Source of the DNA: Treponema sp.
GTDB lineage: Bacteria > Spirochaetota > Spirochaetia > Treponematales > Breznakiellaceae
Assembly (NCBI GenBank): GCA_031255815.1
Contig: JAIRRU010000070.1
Coordinates: 1 to 5,527 of the forward strand
DNA: 5,527 nucleotides
Reading direction: 5' to 3'
Each line of letters starts with the position of its first letter. The stretch's first letter is position 1. The notes beneath the pieces are model-generated. The model had not been told where the DNA came from. It worked only from the letters and a program-made list of their open reading frames with translations, and searched no databases. Of the stretch, positions 1 through 5,527 are shown in pieces. A program made the translations under genes and the position numbers.

Positions 1-944
1 TGCCGCTGGGCGGAAAGGTTGGAGAGGATCTTCCCGGTAAAACCGGGCTCCTTCCCCTTGAGGAGCAGGGCGATATCCCGATCCGTCATGGCCCGTAACT
101 TTTCCTGCAGGGGCTTGTCCTCGGCCCGGATCACATCCTCCAGGGTATAGAGCCGTTCCTTCAGATTCCTGCCCAAGTCCGGATCCTCCCCCTCAAGCTC
201 CTCCAGGATACGATCCCCGAAAGCGTAATCCCCCTGCTTCAGGATATCCGCCAGGGCCTTCATGCCGTCCAGTTCCTGGGTTTCCGCCCCCGGATCGGCG
301 AAGGCCCGGGCCTTTTCCCTCAACGCCCCGGCAACCCGCTCCAGCACCTCCGGGGGGCTTTCCCCCATGCGGGCGATGCGGCGGATAATGTCAAGCTTCC
401 GTTCCGGCGGGGTATTCGCCAGCACCCGGGCGGCAAATTTCGGGGAAAGCCGGGAAAGAACCAGGGCCGAGGCCGGGGCGGCCTCGTTTTTCAGCAGAAG
501 GGCGAGCTGCTCGGGCTTAAGCTCCTCGAGAAAACCGAAGGGGCTCTCCCGGGAAGAGGGGACGCTCCTGTTGAGTATCCCCTCGCCCTTTTCCGGGCCG
601 AAGGCGGCGTATAAGAGCCGCCGGGCCTCCCCGACGCCGCCCGAACTCAGGCCGCCATGGGGGTAAGAGGCGGAGAAAAGGTTCCTGAATTCCCGCAGGA
701 TGCCCTCCCCTTCTTCCGCGGGAATAGCCCGGATTCCGGCAATTTCCCGGGAAACGGCCTCCACCTGATCCTCGTCCAGACGGGACAGGATCCCCGCCGC
801 CTTCTCCGCGCCGATAAGGATGAGGAATTTGGCGACCCGCCGGTATTTCGAGTCTCCCTCCCGGTTCTCCGGGGGCAAGGGGCATTTTGTCTCCTCCGGG
901 GTCTTTAAAAGCCCGTTTCTGTCCTGTACCGGTTCTTCCTTCAT
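1..944 (-). CDS. fliG: Flagellar motor switch protein FliG, FliG1-like paralogue (3' end outside window)
   Basis: FliG is the rotor protein that sits under the MS ring, binds FliF and FliM, and meets the stator to make torque. The reading frame is open from ATG 944 to position 1, giving 314 codons. After a ~33-residue charged leader, the N-domain starts at VAKFLILIGAEKAA (37-50). The middle domain follows, with a GGV-EARRLL helix (102-111) and PFGFLEELKPEQLALLL (135-151). The C-domain includes LYTLEDVI (265-272) and ALLLKGKEPGFTGKILSNLSAQR. By hand alignment K296 and R314 match the stator-facing E. coli residues K264 and R281; the matches to D288, D289 and R297 lie outside, with about 50 residues missing. 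The FliM-binding EHPQ motif is degenerate (EAAP, 154-157), and the usual GG before the C-domain reads DG (226-227). The start is supported by AAGGA at 951-955. Spirochaetes commonly carry two FliG proteins, and the divergent features suggest the FliG1 type; that subtype is inference. Confidence 0.92.
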   Translation of the reverse strand, partial: MKEEPVQDRNGLLKTPEETKCPLPPENREGDSKYRRVAKFLILIGAEKAAGILSRLDEDQVEAVSREIAGIRAIPAEEGEGILREFRNLFSASYPHGGLSSGGVGEARRLLYAAFGPEKGEGILNRSVPSSRESPFGFLEELKPEQLALLLKNEAAPASALVLSRLSPKFAARVLANTPPERKLDIIRRIARMGESPPEVLERVAGALREKARAFADPGAETQELDGMKALADILKQGDYAFGDRILEELEGEDPDLGRNLKERLYTLEDVIRAEDKPLQEKLRAMTDRDIALLLKGKEPGFTGKILSNLSAQR

Positions 945-950
945 GGGGCG

Positions 951-955
951 TCCTT
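951..955 (-). promoter_or_regulatory. Shine-Dalgarno sequence of fliG
   Basis: On the minus strand AAGGA stands 6 nt upstream of ATG 944, within GCGAAGGACGCCCC. This is good spacing and decides the fliG start. It is the clearest ribosome binding site in the window; neither regulator gene has a comparable one. Confidence 0.75.
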
Positions 956-1000
956 CGCTAAGCATACGGCATAAACCAGCCGGGTTTCGGAACAAGCTCC

Positions 1001-1030
1001 ATAGTACGCCATTTATAAAAAAAGGGGCAA
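1001..1030 (-). promoter_or_regulatory. Possible sigma70-type promoter for fliG
   Basis: On the minus strand TTGCCC (1030-1025) is followed after 18 nt by TACTAT (1006-1001), 4/6 matches to the -35 and 4/6 to the -10 consensus. An overlapping TATAAA (1017-1012) is an alternative -10 without a good -35. Transcription would start near 995 and leave a leader of about 50 nt before ATG 944. No FliA (sigma28) consensus is visible. The region is AT-rich, so chance matches are likely. Confidence 0.3.
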
Positions 1031-1075
1031 TTCCTAAAAACCGGGGTTCCGGGTATTAAAACCTTAAAAATGTGT

Positions 1076-1095
1076 ACTATCTATTGACAGATAGT
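1076..1095. promoter_or_regulatory. Perfect 7+7 bp inverted repeat, operator candidate
   Basis: ACTATCT (1076-1082) and AGATAGT (1089-1095) are exact reverse complements separated by 6 bp (ATTGAC). The 20-bp span is the size of a site bound by a dimeric helix-turn-helix protein, and the site overlaps a perfect TTGACA hexamer (1084-1089). It lies 7 bp upstream of the chosen start of the first regulator gene. Such a position fits an operator for autoregulation or for control of fliG. As an RNA hairpin it would be short and AT-rich with no U tail, so a terminator is unlikely. The symmetry is seen directly; the binding role is inferred. Confidence 0.45.
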
Positions 1096-1111
1096 GGAAA
1101 ACATGGGTAAT
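1084..1111 (+). promoter_or_regulatory. Possible promoter of the regulator pair (TTGACA -35)
   Basis: TTGACA (1084-1089) is a perfect -35 hexamer. With 16 bp spacing the -10 would be GGTAAT (1106-1111), 4/6; TAATTT (1108-1113) at 18 bp is weaker. Initiation would then fall near 1118, just before ATG 1124, giving an almost leaderless mRNA and excluding the upstream starts at 1094 and 1103. An alternative -10 is TACTAT (1075-1080), which lacks a good -35 but would allow those starts. Confidence 0.3.
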
Positions 1112-3823
1112 TTGATAGTATTAATGAATAGCGGTTCTTTTCTCTACTCCCACATTTCTCCGAGACATCCGAATCAGGTCTATTTGGAAAGACCGCGGGT
1201 AAACAAGCTATTGAAACAGGCCCTGGGGAAGCAGCTTATCACGGTGATCGCCGGGGCGGGTTACGGGAAAACCCAGGCGGTCTACGCCTTCGTCCAAAAA
1301 ATCCAGCAAAAATTCCAGGCGAACACCACCTGGATGCAGCTTTCCAACCGGGACAATATCGAGGAGCGCTTCTGGGAAAGCTTTGTCGCCGTCGTGGAAA
1401 ATGTAAACGGGGAAACGGCAAAACACCTTGCGGAAAACGGTTTTCCCGGTTCGGACCGGCTTTTCGAGCGCTACCTGTCCATTCCCCGTAAGGAGGTGGA
1501 CCCGGAAAAGCGCTACGTGTTTGTCTATGACGATTTTCACCTGCTCAAAAACGAGGCGGTCCTCCGCTTTATGGAACGCAACCTGAACACCCTTTTCCCC
1601 AACATCAGCTCGATTGTTATTTCCCGCCGGGATATCGGCATCAATACCGCCCGCATAGAAGACCGGAAGCAGGCGGCGAGAATCACCGAGGAGGATCTGC
1701 GGTTTACCGAGGAGGAGACGGCGGAGTATTTCCGCATCCAGCGCCTGAGCGTTTCGCCCCAGTTTCTCTCCATGGTGAACCGGGAAACGGAAGGCTGGGC
1801 TTTCGCCATCCACCTGGCCACTTTGTCGCTGAAAAACATCCCCAATTTCGGTTCCGAAACCGCCGAGGCGCTCCACGTCCTCCCCGCCATGCGCTCCAAT
1901 ATCTTTAAGCTTATTGAAAGCGAAATTCTGGAAAATATTTCGCCGGAACTGCGGAAATTCTTTATCACCCTGTCCCTGATCGAGGAATTTTCCCGGGAAC
2001 TGCTAACCGTGCTGGCCTCCAATACCTTCGGCGAAGCTTTCTCCCCGGACGAAGCGGAAGCCAAGCTTGCCGAAGGGGGGATTGGCTCCTTTGTCCACTA
2101 CGACAAGTACCACAAGGCCTACCGCATCCACCACCTTCTGCTTGACTATCTGGGCAGGCAGCAGGGGGAACTGAGCAAGGAAGAAATGGACAGGGTCTAC
2201 CTGCTGGCCGCGGACTGGTACTCAAAAAACAACCGCAAGATGGACGCCATTGCCTATTATGAAAAAGCGGGCGACTTCGACGCGATTATCCGGGAGCTCT
2301 ACTCCCTTCCCCTCCTCCTTACCCATCACATGGCCCGGTTTCTCCTGGATCTCCTGTACCGGATACCGGAAGCGATGTACCTGAAGAACCCGGTGCTGTA
2401 CATACTCCGCAACCGGGCGATGATCAGCCTGACCCTTTTCGAAGAGACCGAGGCCGAGCTTAAAACGACCATCCCCCGGCTTGAAACCGCGCTGGATTAC
2501 GCCTCCGGCGCGGAAAAGGCCATGCTCCACCGGGCTATTTCCGGCTGTTACATGAACCTGGGCTTTATCGCCCTTATCTGCAGCGGCCGCAGGAGAAACT
2601 ACAGCTACGCCTGGCTCTTCGAGCAGGGCGCCGCGCACGGGCGCCTGAGCGGGTATGTCTCAAAGCCGCCGGTTTCGGTGGCGGTTGTCGGCTTCTACGC
2701 CTGCCGGACGGAGAATCCGGATAAGGAAGAGGTGGAAAGGTACATCTCCGCCATTGAGGCCTTTGAGCCCTGCATGGCCGAGGTAATGGGCGGCTGCTAC
2801 CGCGGCTCGGGGGATCTCGCCCGGGCGGAACTGGCCTTTTTCAGAGCCGATAGCGCCGGGGCGGAACGTTACGCCAAGGAGGCGGTGCGGAAGGCCCGGG
2901 AGGCCGGGCAGTACGAGATCGAAAACCGCGCCCTCTTTTACCTTGCCAGGATATATCTAAGCTGGGGGAATTTCGGCGATTTCCGGCGCGTCTGGCTGGA
3001 ACTGGGCGAATTGCGGGAAAAACCTTACTACCTTAACCGTTTTTCCCAGTGCGATATTGTGGAGGGCTGGTTCGCCGTACAGCTGGGCTTTACGGGGCAG
3101 CTTGCCGGCTGGCTGAAAAACGACTTCGCGGAAAGCGAGCTTAACTCCCTGGCCAACGGCCTGGAGATCCTTATCAAGGCAAAGTACCACTTCATCGAAA
3201 AGAAATATCCCGCCGCCCTGGCGGTTCTGGAATCGAGAAAAGACACGGAAGGAAACCTGGTATTGGGGAAGATCGAAAACCTGGTTCTTATGGCGGTATG
3301 CCGCTACAGCGCCCGCGACCAGGAAGGGGCCTATGCGGCCCTGGCGGAAGCCTATGTTCTGGCGGAGCCGAACGGCTACCTTATGCCCTTTACGGAACTG
3401 GGCCGCTGCATGCGCGCTTTGGCGGACAGCGCCTTGCGGGACGGCGCGGCGTCCCTCCCCCGGGACTGGCTTCTGGAGATCCGCCGCGGCGCTGCGGCCT
3501 ACGCGAAGAGGATCTTCGCCGCCCGGGAGGCCTTCGGGCCGGCCGGCCAGGGCCCCGCCGGAACCCTGGGCCTTTCCCGCCGGGAGCAGGAAGTTCTCTA
3601 CAGCCTCTCCCGGGGGCTTACCCGTGAGGAGATTGCCAGTTCCCTGATTATCTCGATCAATACGGTAAAAAGCGTTATCAGCAGTATTTACAGCAAGCTG
3701 GGGGCGCAGAACCGGGCCGAGGCGGTACATATAGCCACAAGCCGGGGCATCCTGCAGGCGGGAAGCCCAAAGCAGGCTTTGGATCTGCCGGCGGGGCAGG
3801 CCGGGGTTCTGCCGAAAAAATGA
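1103..3823 (+). CDS. MalT-like (LAL/STAND) ATP-dependent LuxR-family transcriptional regulator
   Basis: This is a complete large cytoplasmic regulator (906 aa from ATG 1103), the usual size for MalT-type activators. In this family inducer and ATP binding drive oligomerisation and promoter activation. Residues ~25-250 form the NTPase: Walker A GAGYGKT (51-57), Walker B VFVYDDFH with D143-D144, ISRRD (173-177) and TEGW (229-232). YRIHHLLLDYL (340-350) is the conserved end of the following helical region. Residues ~390-800 look like TPR-type helical repeats, ending in the family motif AEPNGYLMPFTELG (754-767). The LuxR helix-turn-helix runs from LSRREQEVL (824-832) through TREEIA and NTVKSVISSIYSKLGAQNR to ~880. 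The start is uncertain: GTG 1094 overlaps a dyad; ATG 1103 has a weak GGA 4 nt upstream; ATG 1124 best matches the N-terminus of the downstream paralogue. The first ~40 codons are AT-richer than the rest. A GC-rich palindromic tail (886-906) follows the HTH. Inducer and targets are unknown. Confidence 0.93.
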   Translation: MGNLIVLMNSGSFLYSHISPRHPNQVYLERPRVNKLLKQALGKQLITVIAGAGYGKTQAVYAFVQKIQQKFQANTTWMQLSNRDNIEERFWESFVAVVENVNGETAKHLAENGFPGSDRLFERYLSIPRKEVDPEKRYVFVYDDFHLLKNEAVLRFMERNLNTLFPNISSIVISRRDIGINTARIEDRKQAARITEEDLRFTEEETAEYFRIQRLSVSPQFLSMVNRETEGWAFAIHLATLSLKNIPNFGSETAEALHVLPAMRSNIFKLIESEILENISPELRKFFITLSLIEEFSRELLTVLASNTFGEAFSPDEAEAKLAEGGIGSFVHYDKYHKAYRIHHLLLDYLGRQQGELSKEEMDRVYLLAADWYSKNNRKMDAIAYYEKAGDFDAIIRELYSLPLLLTHHMARFLLDLLYRIPEAMYLKNPVLYILRNRAMISLTLFEETEAELKTTIPRLETALDYASGAEKAMLHRAISGCYMNLGFIALICSGRRRNYSYAWLFEQGAAHGRLSGYVSKPPVSVAVVGFYACRTENPDKEEVERYISAIEAFEPCMAEVMGGCYRGSGDLARAELAFFRADSAGAERYAKEAVRKAREAGQYEIENRALFYLARIYLSWGNFGDFRRVWLELGELREKPYYLNRFSQCDIVEGWFAVQLGFTGQLAGWLKNDFAESELNSLANGLEILIKAKYHFIEKKYPAALAVLESRKDTEGNLVLGKIENLVLMAVCRYSARDQEGAYAALAEAYVLAEPNGYLMPFTELGRCMRALADSALRDGAASLPRDWLLEIRRGAAAYAKRIFAAREAFGPAGQGPAGTLGLSRREQEVLYSLSRGLTREEIASSLIISINTVKSVISSIYSKLGAQNRAEAVHIATSRGILQAGSPKQALDLPAGQAGVLPKK
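3751..3799. repeat. Cluster of three short palindromes in the 3' end of the first regulator gene
   Basis: Three adjacent palindromic units occupy 49 bp: CCTGCAGG (3751-3758), CCAAAGC-AG-GCTTTGG (3767-3782, perfect 7-bp arms) and CTGCC-GGCGG-GGCAG (3785-3799). GCAGGC occurs three times (3754, 3772, 3796), always in the same frame, so the peptide repeats Gln-Ala. The segment encodes the end of the protein, after the last HTH helix. It looks like a REP-type palindromic insertion that the gene reads through, or an mRNA structure controlling initiation of the downstream gene. Only two of these could be long enough to fold stably alone. Copy number elsewhere in the genome is unknown. Confidence 0.45.
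3812..3823 (+). promoter_or_regulatory. Translational coupling junction (A6 run and ATGA overlap)
   Basis: The first regulator gene ends CCG AAA AAA TGA, and the second starts at the ATG formed by the last A and the stop codon (3820-3822). No ribosome binding site precedes that ATG, only GCCGAAAAA. Ribosomes ending the first protein would reinitiate on the second, keeping the two proteins near a fixed ratio. The second frame is -1 relative to the first. Confidence 0.7.
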
Positions 3824-5527
3824 AAAGCGTCATCTACAGCCAGGAAGCGCCGAAGATCCCCGCCGGCGTGTTTTACCTGAAACGCCTCCATATCCGGAAA
3901 TTGCTCAAAAAGGCGCTGCAGAGCCCGGTGGTTACCATCAGCGCCGCCGAAGGCTACGGCAAGACCTGGTCGGTATACTCCTCCCTGCTGAACAGCGACA
4001 GCATCAACTTTTGGATCCGGATTACGGAACAGGACAACAACGCCGAGCATTTATGGGCGAAAAAGACCGGCACCATCAGCCTTTTCAATCCGCGACTGGG
4101 AGGCAGGCTTGCGGAGATGGGTTTTCCGGATACCAGAGATCTGTTTGAGCGCTACCACCTCTTTCTTGAGCGGGTGATCACGCGGGAGAAGAAAATCGTA
4201 CTGGTCTACGACGATTTCCACCTGATCCGCAACGCCGAAATACTGGATTTTTTGAACCGGTACCTGGCATTCCCCATTCCCAACATATCGACCATCCTTG
4301 TTTACCGGGGGGAGCCGGACATTAACCATGTTTCCCTCCTGTCCAAGGGGTTCCTTACCCGGATAAACGAGGATGATCTGCGTTTCAGCCGGGAAGAGAC
4401 GGCCAAGTACTTTAAAGGCCGGCATATCTCCCTGGAGGAAGACGATCTGGACCACATCTACCGCAGCACGGAGGGCTGGCCCCTGCTCCTGGATCTTATC
4501 GCCCGGGAGGCGGAGGATAAGAAGCCCGGCGAGAAGGCCTATTCCCCGGAGCTGATGAAGGAAAGATCCGCAAAACTGATTGAGGACGGCTTTTTTTCCG
4601 CCCTCAGCGGGGATATGCAGAAACTGCTGATAAAATTTTCCCTGATAGACCACCGGCCCCGGGAACTGCTTGAAAAAATGGGCCTGAGAAAGGAACTTGT
4701 GGCCAATATGGACAATATCGGGCCCATGATCCGCTACGATTCCTACCGCCACGGGTACCGTTTCCAGAGGATCCTCCTGGAGTACCTGAGGGAAAGGCAG
4801 GGGGAGCTTTCGCCGGAAGAGATCCGGCAGGTTTACGCCTGCGCGGCGGCGTGGCACCTGGAAAACGGCCGCCGGACCGAAGCGACCCGGTACTACGACC
4901 GGGCCGGCGATTACCACGGCGTATTCAACATGATTTACAGCTTTCCGGGCCTTATGCCCGCGAAAACCGCGGCTTTTTTCACGGAGCTTATCGGCAGGCA
5001 TCTGGAGGAAGAGGGGGACGAAGGGGAAGAGTACCTGATCGTCCTTCGCTACATCGTCCGGCCAAAGCTGATCTTCGCCCTGGGCCGTTTCAAGGAGGCC
5101 GCCGCCGAGTGCCGCAGGATCATTAAACAATTCGAATGCCTGCCCCTAAACTCCCTGAACGTGAAAATCATTGTCATGAACTATATATACCTGGCCAGTA
5201 TCGCCATTTTTTCCAGCCGCTTTACCGGGGAATACCGCTTCCTCCCCGTTTTCGAGGCGGCTCTGTACTACTACGAAAAGAATCCCTTCTACGCGGAAGG
5301 GTCCCTTACCAAGTGCGGCATCCCCTCCTACATCTGCCAGGTGGGGTATCCCGCGAAAAAGGATCAGTTCGAATTCTCAATCCGGAAACTGGCCGCGGCC
5401 GAACCTTACGCCGTTAAGATACTCAACGGTTACCTCTGCGGAACCGAGTCCCTGGCGTGGACGGAGCTGTACTACTTTAAAGGGGATATCGACGCGGCGG
5501 GAAAATACGCGAGGCAGGCGGTGTTCC
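3820..5527 (+). CDS. MalT-like STAND regulator, tandem paralogue (3' end outside window)
   Basis: The frame is open from ATG 3820 to the window end, 569 codons plus one base. It overlaps the upstream stop codon as ATGA and lacks a Shine-Dalgarno sequence, which points to translational coupling. It aligns with the upstream protein along its whole length, from YLKRLHIRKLLKKAL (19-33) to TELYYFKGDIDAAGKYARQAV (548-568). NTPase motifs are Walker A AAEGYGKT (42-49), Walker B VLVYDDFHL with D131-D132, and STEGW (216-220). The conserved HH of the upstream protein (YRIHH) is replaced by QR (YRFQR, 313-317). TPR-like helices follow from ~340. By alignment about 310 residues remain outside, so a C-terminal LuxR helix-turn-helix is expected but not seen. 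It probably acts with, or in competition with, its neighbour; that is inference. If the HTH is absent it could be a sensor or partner subunit rather than a DNA-binding protein. Confidence 0.9.
   Translation, partial: MKSVIYSQEAPKIPAGVFYLKRLHIRKLLKKALQSPVVTISAAEGYGKTWSVYSSLLNSDSINFWIRITEQDNNAEHLWAKKTGTISLFNPRLGGRLAEMGFPDTRDLFERYHLFLERVITREKKIVLVYDDFHLIRNAEILDFLNRYLAFPIPNISTILVYRGEPDINHVSLLSKGFLTRINEDDLRFSREETAKYFKGRHISLEEDDLDHIYRSTEGWPLLLDLIAREAEDKKPGEKAYSPELMKERSAKLIEDGFFSALSGDMQKLLIKFSLIDHRPRELLEKMGLRKELVANMDNIGPMIRYDSYRHGYRFQRILLEYLRERQGELSPEEIRQVYACAAAWHLENGRRTEATRYYDRAGDYHGVFNMIYSFPGLMPAKTAAFFTELIGRHLEEEGDEGEEYLIVLRYIVRPKLIFALGRFKEAAAECRRIIKQFECLPLNSLNVKIIVMNYIYLASIAIFSSRFTGEYRFLPVFEAALYYYEKNPFYAEGSLTKCGIPSYICQVGYPAKKDQFEFSIRKLAAAEPYAVKILNGYLCGTESLAWTELYYFKGDIDAAGKYARQAVF

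Larger units (their letters stand above)
945..1102. other. Divergent intergenic control region between fliG and the first regulator gene
   Basis: This 158-bp stretch separates two divergently transcribed genes and must carry both promoters unless one lies inside a gene. Its part beyond about 1010 is clearly richer in A and T than the flanking genes, with A runs at 1017-1023, 1036-1040 and 1066-1070. It contains the 1076-1095 dyad, TTGACA at 1084-1089 and ATAGTA-type hexamers in both orientations. I see no small ORF with a ribosome binding site and no hairpin followed by a U run. Confidence 0.7.

Noticed and set aside
262..666. 134-codon open frame on the plus strand, and a 122-codon minus frame at 517-885
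   Set aside because: Both overlap fliG, which accounts for the region in another frame. Their Ser/Arg- and Gly/Arg-rich translations are typical of shadow frames.
980..1052. Two similar motifs CCGGGTTTCGG (980-990) and CCGGGGTTCCGG (1041-1052)
   Set aside because: The match is imperfect and the motifs are short and simple; nothing supports more than chance similarity.
945..1093. FliA (sigma28) or sigma54 flagellar promoter for fliG
   Set aside because: I found no TAAA...GCCGATAA-type spacing and no GG-N10-GC pair at a suitable position on the minus strand.
1208..1876. 222-codon open frame on the minus strand
   Set aside because: It is antisense to the NTPase domain of the first regulator, where the coding frame is certain.
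2957..3730. 257-codon open frame on the minus strand
   Set aside because: It is antisense to the TPR and HTH part of the first regulator and shows no family motif or ribosome binding site.
3767..3799. Rho-independent terminator after the first regulator gene
   Set aside because: The hairpins lie inside the coding sequence with no U run after them, and the next gene starts 21 bp on in the same transcript.
4051..5130. 359-codon open frame on the minus strand
   Set aside because: It lies fully antisense to the second regulator, whose protein has clear Walker motifs and aligns with its neighbour. The protein is low in recognisable motifs, and long antisense frames are expected where codon third positions are G/C rich.
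3820..5527. Frameshift or pseudogene in the second regulator
   Set aside because: The frame is open throughout and family motifs appear in order and in one frame; the missing end is due only to the window edge.

Overview
The window holds three protein genes and one short intergenic regulatory region. All three genes use G/C-rich third codon positions, so the DNA comes from a moderately GC-rich bacterium. The leftmost gene encodes a FliG flagellar rotor protein. Its N-terminal region looks like the stand-alone FliG1-type paralogue of spirochaetes, and a GC-rich Treponema-like spirochaete is the best guess. That assignment is an inference from one gene plus the neighbouring regulator family, not a proof.

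Layout: positions 1-944 (minus strand) carry fliG from its start codon to about two thirds of the way through the C-terminal domain; the 3' end lies outside the window. Positions 945-1102 are an AT-richer divergent control region with a perfect 7+7 dyad, a TTGACA hexamer and several ATAGTA/TACTAT hexamers. From about 1103 to 3823 (plus strand) lies a complete MalT-like (LAL/STAND) LuxR-family regulator with an N-terminal NTPase, a helical-repeat middle and a C-terminal LuxR helix-turn-helix. From 3820 to the window end lies a second, paralogous MalT-like gene. It overlaps the first by 4 nt (ATGA) and is cut by the window edge before any DNA-binding domain would be reached.

The two regulators form a translationally coupled tandem pair that probably arose by duplication. 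MalT-like proteins are usually signal-dependent ATPases that switch on target promoters after binding an inducer; neither the inducer nor the targets can be read here. Transcription divergent from fliG through a shared 158-bp region allows cross-regulation with motility, but nothing in the sequence proves it. The 3' end of the first regulator gene is an unusual run of short palindromes. I see no tRNA, rRNA, CRISPR array, insertion sequence or clear rho-independent terminator.
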